64,000 bases of DNA, taken from the NCBI RefSeq assembly GCF_001875725.1, contig NZ_MLCQ01000022.1:1-64000 (forward strand), in the 5' to 3' direction. Made by a program: the position numbers and the translations under genes. The notes beneath the pieces are model-generated. The model saw only the letters and a program-made list of their open reading frames with translations, did not search any database and was not told the DNA's origin. Below are positions 9,874 to 18,752 of this stretch, in pieces; the first letter of the stretch is position 1; every line of letters starts with the position of its first letter. The DNA comes from Corynebacterium sp. NML140438. GTDB lineage: Bacteria; Actinomycetota; Actinomycetes; Mycobacteriales; Mycobacteriaceae.

Positions 9874-10462
9874 AGTACGCCAGGAAGCCGAGCATGATCA
9901 GGATCAGCAGGACGTAGACCACGTTCGAGTACGTATCCACGTAGTGGGAGACCGTCTCCCAGCTTTCACCGAGGTACATCCCGAGCGTGATCAGGATTGT
10001 GTTCCAGATTGCGGAGCCGAGCCCGGTCCACAGAGCGAACATCGCGAGGTTCATGCGGTCCAGGCCTGCTGGGATCGAGATGAGGGAGCGCACGCCCGGA
10101 ATCAGGCGACCGAAGAAGACCGAGGATCGGCCGTGCTTATCAAACCACTCGAGGGACTTATCGACGTCCGACGCCTTGACCAACCACATCCAGTCGGCGA
10201 TCGCGCGCAGGCGCTCGGCGCCCAGCCAGGCACCGAGGCCGTAGAGGAAGAACGCGCCCGCGACGGAACCCATCACCGACCAGATGAACACCGCCGGGTA
10301 GCTCAGCGAGCCCTGCGCGACCGTGAAGCCGGCCAGCGGCAGCACTACCTCGGAAGGGATCGGCGGGAAGACGTTTTCCAAGAAAATAGCGATCCCGACG
10401 CCGGGGGCGCCGAGAAGCTCCATCAGGTTGACGATCCAGTCGATGATGGCTTGCACGTTCAC
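9818..10462 (-). CDS. DedA family membrane protein
   Basis: A 214-residue integral membrane protein with about five hydrophobic segments. The DedA hallmarks are FLENVFPPIPSEVVLPLAG near residue 28 and GRLIPGVRSLISIPAG near residue 118. DedA/VTT-domain proteins act in undecaprenyl-phosphate or phospholipid translocation. The ATG at 10462 is preceded by AAGGAG. The 3' end overlaps the convergent nei gene by 56 bases, so the two transcripts are partly antisense to each other. The substrate cannot be told from the sequence. Confidence 0.9.
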   Translation of the reverse strand: MNVQAIIDWIVNLMELLGAPGVGIAIFLENVFPPIPSEVVLPLAGFTVAQGSLSYPAVFIWSVMGSVAGAFFLYGLGAWLGAERLRAIADWMWLVKASDVDKSLEWFDKHGRSSVFFGRLIPGVRSLISIPAGLDRMNLAMFALWTGLGSAIWNTILITLGMYLGESWETVSHYVDTYSNVVYVLLILIMLGFLAYFIRRSMKEKAAGTEGTTK

Positions 10463-10523
10463 TCCTTAGTTGTAGGTAAAACAACTGCCTATATTGCCCT
10501 ACTAAGGAGTGATGCACCAAGCG

Positions 10524-12164
10524 CTAGCGGCGATTTTCGCGGTACCAGCCGATCAGTGCGTCGGTGGAGGCATCGCCAGTTGCCGGTGTCTCCTCGCCAG
10601 CGACGGCCTTGGCCAGGTCGTTTGCCTGCTGCTTGCCGAGCTCGACGCCCCACTGATCAAACGAGTTGATGTCCCAAATCACACCCTCGGTGAACACGAT
10701 GTGCTCGTAGAGCGCGATGAGCGCGCCGAGCGTGAACGGGGTCAGCTCCTCGGCCAGGATGGTCGTCGTCGGACGGTTGCCCGGCATGACCTTGTGTGGG
10801 GCCAGCGTGGCGTCGACACCCTCGGCCTCGATAGCGGCCTGGTCCTTGCCGAACGCGAGCACCTTCGTCTGCGCGAAGAAGTTGCCCATCAGCAGGTCGT
10901 GCATGGAGCCTTCGCCGGTCATGGTTGGGAAGTCTTCCTTCGGGGTGGCGAAGCCGATGAAGTCCGCCGGCACGAGCGAGGTGCCCTGGTGCAGCAGCTG
11001 GAAGAATGCGTGCTGGCCGTTCGTGCCTGGCTCGCCCCAGAAAATCTCGCCGGTGTTGTAGGTGACCGAGGTGCCGTCGTGGCGCACGGACTTGCCGTTG
11101 GACTCCATGGTCAGCTGCTGCAGGTAGGCAGGGAAGCGGGAAAGGTCCTCGGAGTATGGCAGGACGGCGTGCGTCTCGGCGTTGTAGAAGTTGCGGTACC
11201 AGACGTTGAGCAGGCCCATCAGGACCGGCACGTTCTGAGAGAACTCGGTGGTGCGGAAGTGCTCGTCCATGGCGTGGAAGCCCTCGAGCATGCGCATGAA
11301 GTCCATCGGGCCGATGACGGCCATCAGGCTCAGGCCAATCGCGGAGTCCATGGAGTAGCGGCCGCCGACCCAGTTCCAGAACGGGAACATGTTCGCGGTG
11401 TCGATGCCGAACTCGGCAACTTTTTCCGCGTTCGTGGACACCGCGACGAAGTGCTTTGCCACGGCGGAAGCGTCGCCGTCGAACTGCTCGATGAGCCAGC
11501 GCTTCGCCACGTGGGCGTTGGTGAGGGTTTCCTGGGTGGTGAACGTCTTGGAGGCGATGACGAACAGCGTTTCCTCCGGGTTGCAACGGTCGAGGACTGC
11601 AGCGATGTCCGCCGGGTCGACGTTGGAGACGAATTCGGCGGTGATGCCTGCGGTTGCGTACGCGCGCAGCGCCTTCGTTGCCATCGCGGGGCCCAGGTCA
11701 GAGCCGCCGATACCGATGTTGACGATCTTCTTGATCGTGTGGCCGGTCTGGCCCAACCACTCGCCGGAGCGCAGTGCCGATGCGAAGTCGCGCATCCGGC
11801 CGAGCACCTCGTGTACGTCCGCCGCCACGTCCTGCCCGTCGACCTCAAGGTGGGCCTCTACCGGGAGGCGCAGCGCGGTGTGGAGCACTGCGCGGTCCTC
11901 GGTGTCGTTGATGTGCTCGCCTGCGAACATTGCGTCGATCTTGGTGCGCAGCTGCGCGGTATCTGCGAGGGAGACGAGCGCGTCGACGACGTCGGCGTCG
12001 ATAAGCTGCTTGGAAAGGTCGACGTGCAGCCCTGCTGCGTCGAAGGTGAGCTTCTTCGCGCGGTCTGCGTCGCGGTCGAAGAGCTCGCGCAGTGTCGTGT
12101 CGGACTTTGCAGCGTGGAGCTTCTCCAAGTTAGACCAGGCTGGCGTGGCCGTGATATCGGACAT
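10524..12164 (-). CDS. pgi: Glucose-6-phosphate isomerase
   Basis: A 546-residue cytosolic glycolytic enzyme converting glucose-6-phosphate and fructose-6-phosphate. Both PGI signatures are present: the phosphate-binding [13 protein letters not shown] near residue 140 and the C-terminal segment around [15 protein letters not shown]. The active-site stretch [14 protein letters not shown] is also there. The start at 12164 is supported by AAGGAGG seven bases upstream; an 11-codon in-frame extension is not needed. A 690-codon open frame opposite this gene is an antisense shadow. Confidence 0.97.
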   Translation of the reverse strand: MSDITATPAWSNLEKLHAAKSDTTLRELFDRDADRAKKLTFDAAGLHVDLSKQLIDADVVDALVSLADTAQLRTKIDAMFAGEHINDTEDRAVLHTALRLPVEAHLEVDGQDVAADVHEVLGRMRDFASALRSGEWLGQTGHTIKKIVNIGIGGSDLGPAMATKALRAYATAGITAEFVSNVDPADIAAVLDRCNPEETLFVIASKTFTTQETLTNAHVAKRWLIEQFDGDASAVAKHFVAVSTNAEKVAEFGIDTANMFPFWNWVGGRYSMDSAIGLSLMAVIGPMDFMRMLEGFHAMDEHFRTTEFSQNVPVLMGLLNVWYRNFYNAETHAVLPYSEDLSRFPAYLQQLTMESNGKSVRHDGTSVTYNTGEIFWGEPGTNGQHAFFQLLHQGTSLVPADFIGFATPKEDFPTMTGEGSMHDLLMGNFFAQTKVLAFGKDQAAIEAEGVDATLAPHKVMPGNRPTTTILAEELTPFTLGALIALYEHIVFTEGVIWDINSFDQWGVELGKQQANDLAKAVAGEETPATGDASTDALIGWYRENRR

Positions 12165-12236
12165 AGTTCCTCCTTGAAACGGATGGTTGTCTGCCAAGAT
12201 ATGGTACTACGAAAGCGGGGGAGAGGGAGATTGGGC

Positions 12237-12530
12237 CTAGCCCAGCTTTCCACGACCCAGGCGCAGCAAGATATTTGCCAGCGCCGGGCCTTCCTCCCCA
12301 AGCTCATCGCGGAATTGGTTAATAATCGCGACTTCCCGGGTGTGCACGAGCTTCGTGCCGCCCGACCCCATCCGCGTCTTGCCGATCGCCTTCGATACCT
12401 TGGTGCGCCGCTTGATGGCGTCCAAAATCACACAGTCGAGGCGGTCGATCTCTTTGCGGTACTGCTGGATCTCCGCATCAGAGAGTGGATCGTCCGTTCC
12501 GGACGGCATGCGGATTTCGAAGTCACTCAT
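12237..12530 (-). CDS. Chorismate mutase, AroQ class
   Basis: A 97-residue, all-helical protein that rearranges chorismate to prephenate for Phe/Tyr synthesis. The AroQ core EIDRLDCVILDAIKRRTKVS followed by IGKTRM and the C-terminal R-D/E pattern match the small monofunctional mutases of Corynebacterium and Mycobacterium. These are weak alone and are activated by complexing with DAHP synthase. A CATAAT hexamer at 12539-12544, eight bases before the ATG, suggests a leaderless transcript. It is divergent from pcrA with 61 bases between starts. Confidence 0.9.
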   Translation of the reverse strand: MSDFEIRMPSGTDDPLSDAEIQQYRKEIDRLDCVILDAIKRRTKVSKAIGKTRMGSGGTKLVHTREVAIINQFRDELGEEGPALANILLRLGRGKLG

Positions 12531-12591
12531 GGTTGCTCATTATGCCACTGCTCCAGCGGTTGTGTCCGGGGTGTGCGTTAGGGTGTGTGAC

Positions 12592-14922
12592 ATGAATGAT
12601 CTGACGCTAGGACTCAACCCCCAACAGGAAGCCGCCGTGCGCCACAGCGGCTCTCCACTCTTGATTGTCGCGGGCGCTGGTTCCGGCAAAACCGCAGTGC
12701 TGACCAGGCGCATCGCATTCTTGTTGCAGGAGCGAGGCGTTGCGCCCTGGCAGGTCCTGGCGATCACATTTACCAACAAGGCTGCCGCGGAGATGAAAGA
12801 GCGCGTCGAGGCGCTCATCGGGCCGCAAACAGAGCGGATGTGGGTGGCAACCTTCCACTCGATCTGCGTGCGGATCCTTCGCCAGCAGGCCCAACTCGTC
12901 CCTGGACTGAACACGAACTTCAGTATTTATGACGCTGACGATTCCCGCCGCCTGCTCTCGATGATTGCGAAGGAGAACAATCTCGACCTGAAGAAGTTTG
13001 CTCCCCGGGTGCTTGCGAACGCGATCTCGAACCTCAAAAACGAGCTCATCGACGAGCAACAGGCGGCCGACGACGCGCAGCGCACCCACAATCCTTTCGA
13101 CACCACCGTGGCCAAGGTGTTTGCCGAATACCAGCGCCGCCTGCGCGCCGCCAACGCCGTCGACTTCGACGACCTCATCGGGGAAGTCGTGCGGATCTTC
13201 AAGGAACACCCGCAGGTCGCGGATTATTATCGACGCCGCTTTCGCCACGTACTCGTGGACGAGTACCAGGACACGAACCATGCGCAATACGAGCTCATCC
13301 ACACCCTGGTGGGCAAGGGGCCTGACGCCTCTGAGCTTGCCGTGGTGGGCGACTCCGACCAGTCCATCTACGCGTTCCGTGGCGCGACGATCCGCAACAT
13401 CGAGGAGTTTGAGCGCGACTATCCCGACGCAACCACCATCGTGCTGGAGCAAAACTACCGCTCGACGCAAACAATCCTGGACGCCGCCAACGCGGTCATT
13501 TCCCAGAACACGGGGCGGCGCCCGAAGAAGCTGTGGACAGACCACGGCACCGGCGACCAGATTGTCGGCTACGTCGCGGACAACGAACACGACGAGGCTA
13601 AATTTATCGCGGGCGAGATCGACCGGCTCTCCGATAGCGGCGTGCCGTACTCCGACATGGCGATCATGTACCGGACCAACAATGCGTCGCGTGCGCTGGA
13701 GGACATCTTCATCCGCACCGGGATTCCGTATAAGGTGGTCGGCGGCACGCGCTTCTATGAGCGCAAAGAAGTTCGCGACATCGTGGCCTACCTCAAGGCG
13801 CTGGAAAACCCGGACGATACGGTGAGTCTGCGCCGGATCATCAATGAGCCTAAGCGAGCGATCGGCGACAAGGCGCAGTCCACGGTGGCGCTGTACGCGC
13901 AGACCTACTCGGTGAGCTTCGGCCAGGCGTTGCGGGTGGCGGCCGACGGCGGCATCGAAGCGCTTGGCACCCGAGCGAAGAACGCCATCAAGGGCTTTGT
14001 CGTCATGATGGATGAGCTACGCGAGGGAATGGCAGCGGGCCAGAATCGGGATTCGGGGAACGCTGACCTCGGCGAGCTGGTCTCCACAATTCTGGACGTC
14101 ACCGGGTACAAGGCCCAGCTGGAGCAGTCGAACGACCCGCAGGATGCGACGCGCCTGGACAACCTGAACGAGTTGGTGTCCGTCGCGCGCGAGTACTCCT
14201 CGGAGTCGGCCCTGCAGCTGGCGTACTTAAGCGACGAGGAAATCTCGGAGATTTTCGACGAGGGTGAACCGTTGCCGGGGACCCTGCAGGCCTTCCTGGA
14301 GAAGGTGGCGCTCGTCGCCGATGCAGACCAGCTGCCCGAAAACGATCAGGGCGTGGTCACGTTGATGACGCTGCACACTGCGAAGGGGCTTGAGTTTCCC
14401 GTCGTGTTCGTCACCGGGTGGGAAGACGGGCAGTTCCCGCACTTGCGCGCCCTCGGTGATCCAGCGGAGCTCGCCGAAGAGCGTCGCCTTGCGTACGTCG
14501 GCATTACCCGTGCACGCAAGCGCCTATATCTGACGCGCGCGATGCTGCGCTCCTCGTGGGGGAGCCCGATGACCAACCCTGCCAGCCGGTTCCTTGGAGA
14601 GATCCCGCAGGAGCTCATCGATTGGAAGCGGGAGGAACCCGAGTATTCTTCGGGCGTGTCGCAGTCCCCGTGGTCGACTGGTGGACGCAGCCGCGGTAGC
14701 GGGTTTGGGCGTTCCCAGTCGCGTGGCGGTAGCAGCAGGGCAAAGGTGAACAAAGACCTACAGCTCGCCGTCGGGGACCGGGTCAACCATGCGAAGTACG
14801 GCCTGGGTACCGTGCTCGCCGTCGATGGCACCGGCGTGCGCGAAACAGTGACGATTGACTTCGGGTCCTCCGGGACAGTCCGCCTGATGCTGATCGGCGG
14901 AGTCCCGATGGAAAAGCTCTAA
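12592..14922 (+). CDS. pcrA: ATP-dependent DNA helicase PcrA/UvrD
   Basis: A 776-residue superfamily-1A helicase for nucleotide-excision and mismatch-independent repair and for removing RecA or stalled replication intermediates. Walker A AGAGSGKT is at residues 28-35. The motif LVDEYQDTN, then GDSDQSIYAFRGA, LEQNYRST and the C-terminal VTLMTLHTAKGLEFPVVF are in the expected order. The tail after about residue 690 is Ser/Gly/Arg-rich and leads into a Tudor-like module (VGDRVNHAKYGLGTV) known to bind RNA polymerase in PcrA/UvrD. TAGGGT at 12579-12584 fits a leaderless start. Confidence 0.96.
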   Translation: MNDLTLGLNPQQEAAVRHSGSPLLIVAGAGSGKTAVLTRRIAFLLQERGVAPWQVLAITFTNKAAAEMKERVEALIGPQTERMWVATFHSICVRILRQQAQLVPGLNTNFSIYDADDSRRLLSMIAKENNLDLKKFAPRVLANAISNLKNELIDEQQAADDAQRTHNPFDTTVAKVFAEYQRRLRAANAVDFDDLIGEVVRIFKEHPQVADYYRRRFRHVLVDEYQDTNHAQYELIHTLVGKGPDASELAVVGDSDQSIYAFRGATIRNIEEFERDYPDATTIVLEQNYRSTQTILDAANAVISQNTGRRPKKLWTDHGTGDQIVGYVADNEHDEAKFIAGEIDRLSDSGVPYSDMAIMYRTNNASRALEDIFIRTGIPYKVVGGTRFYERKEVRDIVAYLKALENPDDTVSLRRIINEPKRAIGDKAQSTVALYAQTYSVSFGQALRVAADGGIEALGTRAKNAIKGFVVMMDELREGMAAGQNRDSGNADLGELVSTILDVTGYKAQLEQSNDPQDATRLDNLNELVSVAREYSSESALQLAYLSDEEISEIFDEGEPLPGTLQAFLEKVALVADADQLPENDQGVVTLMTLHTAKGLEFPVVFVTGWEDGQFPHLRALGDPAELAEERRLAYVGITRARKRLYLTRAMLRSSWGSPMTNPASRFLGEIPQELIDWKREEPEYSSGVSQSPWSTGGRSRGSGFGRSQSRGGSSRAKVNKDLQLAVGDRVNHAKYGLGTVLAVDGTGVRETVTIDFGSSGTVRLMLIGGVPMEKL

Positions 14923-15612
14923 CTACTGGATGCGGATACCTGCCTGCGCGAACCATGGCACAGGGTCTACTGGTGTCACACCATCTGGGTGGATCTCGAA
15001 GTGGAGGTGCGGGCCGGTGGAAAAGCCTTCGTTGCCGATCTGCGCGATCTGCTGGCCGGCCGTCACGCGCTGGCCGACGCTGACGTTGTAGACCGCCATG
15101 TGGCCGTATACGGAGACTTCGCCGCCGTCGTGCTTGATCACGACCCAGTTGCCGAAGCCCTGGGCCGGGCCGGCGTTGATGACGGTGCCGTCCATCACGG
15201 CGTAGATCGGCGAGCCAAGGTTGTTTGCGATGTCGATTCCCTGGTGGACTGTGCCCCAACGTGGGCCGAACCCGGACGTAAACGTGCCCGTTGCCGGGGT
15301 GACTACCGTGCGGCCATCGGCGGTGCGGCCGCGCTGGTAGCGCACTCCGTCGTTGGAACCTTCCTGCTGGAAGGAGAGGCCAAGCTTCTCTTGCACGACG
15401 CGGGGGTCGTAGACGAGCGAGTAGTCGCCGACGCGGAGGGTGGCACCGCTGTCAAGAATCGTGTCTGCTGCCTGGGCAACCGCTTTCGCAGCCTGGTTGT
15501 GGTCTATCGGGGCGCCATTGAGCGTGAGGCCTACAGCGTTCGCAGGGGAAGCGGTAAGGGTAAGCATGGATGCAGTCGCGACGGCAAGCGCCGAAAGTAC
15601 TGTGCGATTCAT
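14923..15612 (-). CDS. Secreted M23 family metallopeptidase (first of two)
   Basis: A 229-residue exported protein with a signal peptide cleaved near residue 26 (ASPANA) and a C-terminal LytM/M23 domain that cuts peptidoglycan cross-links. Zinc ligands are visible in HQGIDIANN (first HxxxD) and HLHFEIHPDG. The middle region (about 27-110) has no domain I recognise. The stop codon directly abuts that of pcrA. ATG 15612 was preferred to a TTG four codons upstream, which lies too close to the AAAAGG. It is a paralogue of the next gene. Confidence 0.85.
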   Translation of the reverse strand: MNRTVLSALAVATASMLTLTASPANAVGLTLNGAPIDHNQAAKAVAQAADTILDSGATLRVGDYSLVYDPRVVQEKLGLSFQQEGSNDGVRYQRGRTADGRTVVTPATGTFTSGFGPRWGTVHQGIDIANNLGSPIYAVMDGTVINAGPAQGFGNWVVIKHDGGEVSVYGHMAVYNVSVGQRVTAGQQIAQIGNEGFSTGPHLHFEIHPDGVTPVDPVPWFAQAGIRIQ

Positions 15613-15922
15613 ACGGGGAAGCAACCTTTTCTACAAAATATCCGGGTGGCCACGCTGCAGCCACATACAGCGACACAACTTAGTCACCTCTTGGAGGCTT
15701 GGCAATGCGTTACTGCAGGTAGAGAGGGAAAAGTATGTTCGAATAGGCTTGGAACTTCCGGAAACCAGCAGGCTGCGCGCCTGTAATAGATGTGACTGAT
15801 GGGAGTGATGTTGCCAATGTGGTTGGTGGTGGGGGTGGCCCTCTGTACCCCCGTTCGGTGTGTCGGAATATCAAAAACCGCCGTGGACCATGTACGGACC
15901 ACGGCGGTTGGAAAGGTTGGGA
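15613..15922. other. 310-bp gap between the two M23 peptidase genes
   Basis: No gene is supported here. It holds the promoter region of the downstream peptidase (minus strand, including one GTAACG-like motif near 15710) and the terminator of the upstream one at 15873-15909. Short open frames on both strands have no start signal or recognisable product. Confidence 0.6.
15873..15909 (-). terminator. Rho-independent terminator of the second M23 gene
   Basis: An 11-bp stem (AACCGCCGTGG at 15876-15886 and its complement at 15899-15909) with a loop of about 12 bases. Read on the minus strand, it is followed by five T residues. It sits 14 bases after the stop codon of the gene at 15923-16636. Confidence 0.85.
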
Positions 15923-16636
15923 TTAGAGCTGAATGCCACGCTCTGCGAGCCACGTTGCAGGATCAACAGGGGTGTTGCCGTCTGGATGGATCTCGAAGTG
16001 TAGGTGGGAACCTGTCGAGAAGCCCTGGCTACCCATGCCTGCAATGAGTTCACCGGCGTGCACAACCTGGCCAACGGATGCGTAGAGGGAATCCATGTGG
16101 CCGTATACGGAAACGGATCCATCTTCGTGGCGGATGCGGATCCAATTGCCGTAGCCCTGTGCCGGACCGGAGTTGATGACGGTGCCGTCCATGACGGCCA
16201 GGATTGGGGTGCCATTCACGTTGGCAATGTCGACGCCGGAGTGGAAAGAACCCCAGCGTGGGCCAAAGCCAGAGGTGAACACGCCCTCAGCAGGCTTCAC
16301 TACCAGGGGCGCACGGGCAGCTTCGTCGGCACGCGCGACCTCTTCAGAGTGTGCAACTGCTTTCACAAGCTGATCTGTCAGGTTCTCTACCGGCTTGTAT
16401 TCCGCGATAGCGAGGATCTGTGGTGCGGCTTCATCGGTCAGCGCCGTGAGCTGATCGCTGTCTGCGGCGAGGGTGTAGCTGCCTGCCTGTGCTCCATCGC
16501 CCTGAAGCGCGGCTGCGGCCGCGCCCGAGAGTCCGGCGGTGGACACGGCGCCAGTGGCAACGGCAACCATTGCGACGCGCCCCTTGTTGGGGGACTGCTT
16601 ACGGTGCTTGCCTGCCGATTTTGTGGAGTGGAGCAT
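15923..16636 (-). CDS. Secreted M23 family metallopeptidase (second of two, MepA-like)
   Basis: A 237-residue protein with a basic N-terminus (KHRKQSPNKGR) and a hydrophobic Ala/Gly-rich segment to about residue 45, followed by a short linker and a C-terminal M23 domain (HSGVDIANV; HLHFEIHPDG). The catalytic half is nearly the same as that of the gene at 14923-15612, so the two arose by tandem duplication, but their N-terminal halves differ. It is probably a cell-wall endopeptidase at the division site. A dense cluster of GTAAC motifs upstream (16661-16717) points to control by the MtrAB system, as described for mepA in C. glutamicum. Confidence 0.86.
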   Translation of the reverse strand: MLHSTKSAGKHRKQSPNKGRVAMVAVATGAVSTAGLSGAAAAALQGDGAQAGSYTLAADSDQLTALTDEAAPQILAIAEYKPVENLTDQLVKAVAHSEEVARADEAARAPLVVKPAEGVFTSGFGPRWGSFHSGVDIANVNGTPILAVMDGTVINSGPAQGYGNWIRIRHEDGSVSVYGHMDSLYASVGQVVHAGELIAGMGSQGFSTGSHLHFEIHPDGNTPVDPATWLAERGIQL

Positions 16637-16660
16637 GGACCCTCTTTAGACTTCCCGTTG

Positions 16661-16717
16661 GTTACAGAACTGTAACGTTTGTAACCTTCCTGTTATCTAC
16701 GAGAGGTAACTGTAACG
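16661..16717 (-). promoter_or_regulatory. Cluster of GTAAC/GTTAC motifs, candidate MtrA binding region
   Basis: Within 57 bases upstream of the M23 gene there are GTTAC at 16661, GTAACG at 16672, GTAACC at 16681, GTTATC at 16692, GTAAC at 16706 and GTAACG at 16712. The response regulator MtrA binds repeats of this kind in actinobacterial cell-wall hydrolase promoters. Assignment to MtrA is inference from motif and target type. Confidence 0.5.
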
Positions 16718-16868
16718 AATCGATCGCGCTAAGGCAAGCTAGAATCTGAGTATTTCTTAATCGTTTTCTTTGTGTATTACGTTACAGCCCATAAAACGCC
16801 AGGCAGGCACCCGAATGCGGTAGTGTCGAACGGTAGGAAACTGTCAATCAATGGCAATATAAGGCGCA

Positions 16869-18143
16869 ATGTCGAAGAAAACAAGACCGCAAACATCACC
16901 GGTGGCACGCCCCTCGCGAGGCAGCGGCCACGGCTTCCTGGGTAGCGCAGGGCGTGGCATGAAGTGGACGTCGAAAAGTATGCGTGGCAGCCGTCAGCCG
17001 GAACCCGATACGCCTGAGCAGCGCACATGGAAGACGCGCCTTCGGACCTACCTTCCTTATATAGGTATCCCAACGCTCGATGTCGTGCTCGGTATTGTCG
17101 CGATCTGCGCGGCAACGCTACTGATTGGGGGGTGGAAGACCGCGTACCTGCCTGCGACAATCGGGCAGACGTGGTTCGCGCTTCACGGCGTCTCCCTCAC
17201 AATCGACGGGGTATATCTGTCGCAGGTGCCGTTGCTCCCCGCCATCGGGGTCGCAGCCCTCATCGCTTGGCGCGTACGCGCCGCGACGGCGAAACAAGTC
17301 AGTATCCTCGACCTCGTGGCCATTGCAGCTCTCGTGGTGGTGCTGCCCCTGTTGGTGAGCGCGATGGCGTTGTTTATGGTCACCGACGCTTCGGCAGTCT
17401 TCGCCATCGAGCCGCCGCCGGTGTGGCAGGCGCTCCTGCTGCCACCGTGTATCCACGTGATTGGGTTCCTGTTCGGCATTCGGCACGTGCTCTGGCAGGC
17501 GCTGGCCTCCACAGTGCGAGTGCCCGTGGTGGTCGTCGATACGGCTCGGGCTTCGAGCATGCTCCTGCTCTTCCTCGGTGCGGGCAGTGTATTGGTCCTG
17601 CTGGTGCTGCTCGCTGCCCGTTACCAAAACGTCGCCACCGCTTACGGCGCATACCCGAACTCGGGGTGGGGGAGCGTCTGCATGCTGACCCTCCTTAGTA
17701 TTCTGTATCTTCCTAATGCCGCAATCGGGGTGCTAGCAGTGCTGCTCGGCGGTTCCTTCCACATCGGCAGTGGAGAGGTCTCGCTTTTCGACGTCCTCTC
17801 CGTCCCCCTCCCCCCATTCCCGCTCTTCGCCGCGGTCCCCGCTACGGTCGCCCCGTGGGCCGCTGCTTTGCTTGCTGCACCCGTGATCATCCTGCTTGGG
17901 TTCTTCGTGCGTAGGCCGTCGACAATGGTGGAAGTGGCCGCAATCGGCTCGTGGACTGCAGCGATGTTTGCCTGCTGCCTGCTGCTCGCGCGGGGGAGTG
18001 CCGGCGCTTACGGCATCATTGGGCCAGACGTCTCCTCGGCGGTGCTGTTCATTTTTATGTGGACCATAGGGGTTGGCGGGCTGGTGTGGCTTGTGCGATT
18101 CGCGCGAACTTTCCTGAACCGCTCACATGTGGAAGAAGAATGA
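16869..18143 (+). CDS. PerM-like integral membrane protein (DUF6350)
   Basis: A 424-residue membrane protein with a 60-residue basic cytoplasmic N-terminus (KKTRPQ, GMKWTSKSMRGSRQ) and about ten hydrophobic helices. I identify it mainly from position: it directly precedes purN-purH, as Rv0955 (PerM) does in M. tuberculosis, and its size and topology fit. PerM is reported to support cell division under stress through FtsB. No catalytic motif is visible. The ATG at 16869 lacks a strong ribosome binding site. Confidence 0.7.
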   Translation: MSKKTRPQTSPVARPSRGSGHGFLGSAGRGMKWTSKSMRGSRQPEPDTPEQRTWKTRLRTYLPYIGIPTLDVVLGIVAICAATLLIGGWKTAYLPATIGQTWFALHGVSLTIDGVYLSQVPLLPAIGVAALIAWRVRAATAKQVSILDLVAIAALVVVLPLLVSAMALFMVTDASAVFAIEPPPVWQALLLPPCIHVIGFLFGIRHVLWQALASTVRVPVVVVDTARASSMLLLFLGAGSVLVLLVLLAARYQNVATAYGAYPNSGWGSVCMLTLLSILYLPNAAIGVLAVLLGGSFHIGSGEVSLFDVLSVPLPPFPLFAAVPATVAPWAAALLAAPVIILLGFFVRRPSTMVEVAAIGSWTAAMFACCLLLARGSAGAYGIIGPDVSSAVLFIFMWTIGVGGLVWLVRFARTFLNRSHVEEE

Positions 18144-18158
18144 CTACACTGATGAACC

Positions 18159-18752
18159 GTGAGTGCTGAGAAAGCTTTATCTATAGCCGTCCTCGTTTCT
18201 GGTACTGGAACGCTCTTGCGGGCGATCATGAATTACCAGGATGACCACCCAGATGCGTACCGGATTGACCTTGTCGTTGCCGACCAAGTGTGTCCTGCCA
18301 TCGAACGGGCGAAAAACGCGGGCATTCCGACTGCAATCGTAGAAATGGAAAAGGACCGCGATGCGTGGAATGCTCGCCTCGCGGAAACCGTCTCCAGCTG
18401 CAGCCCGGACCTTGTTGTTTCCGCAGGGTTCATGCGCATTTTGGGGCGCCCGTTCCTGGACGTCTACGAAGGTAAAACCATTAACACTCACCCCTCGCTC
18501 TTGCCTGCGTTCCCGGGGGCGCATGCGGTGCGCGACGCGCTCAACTACGGAGTGAAAGTCACCGGCTGCACCGTCCACTACGTTGACGACGGAATGGATA
18601 CCGGCCGGATCATTGCGCAACGCCCTGTGCTGGTGCATCCAGGAGATACAGAATCCTCGCTGCACGAACGCATCAAGCAGGAAGAACGACTCCAAGTTAC
18701 TGAACTCCTAGCTTCTGCCTCGATACATGAAGGAAAGGTCACTTTCGAATGA
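18159..18752 (+). CDS. purN: Phosphoribosylglycinamide formyltransferase
   Basis: A 197-residue enzyme transferring a formyl group from 10-formyl-THF to GAR in purine synthesis. The N-terminal loop SGTGTLL replaces the enteric SGNGSNL form, as in other actinobacteria. The active-site stretch AGFMRILG, the [15 protein letters not shown] segment and the [16 protein letters not shown]sp motif are intact. GTG 18159 is the start. TACACT at 18145-18150, eight bases upstream, suggests leaderless transcription from just after perM. The last bases overlap purH (ATGA). Confidence 0.95.
   Translation: MSAEKALSIAVLVSGTGTLLRAIMNYQDDHPDAYRIDLVVADQVCPAIERAKNAGIPTAIVEMEKDRDAWNARLAETVSSCSPDLVVSAGFMRILGRPFLDVYEGKTINTHPSLLPAFPGAHAVRDALNYGVKVTGCTVHYVDDGMDTGRIIAQRPVLVHPGDTESSLHERIKQEERLQVTELLASASIHEGKVTFE

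Noticed and set aside
10509..12581. A 690-codon open frame opposite pgi
   Set aside because: It runs antisense through the whole pgi gene, whose product matches its family over its full length. Long antisense frames are usual in GC-rich genes, and this one has no start signal or recognisable domain.
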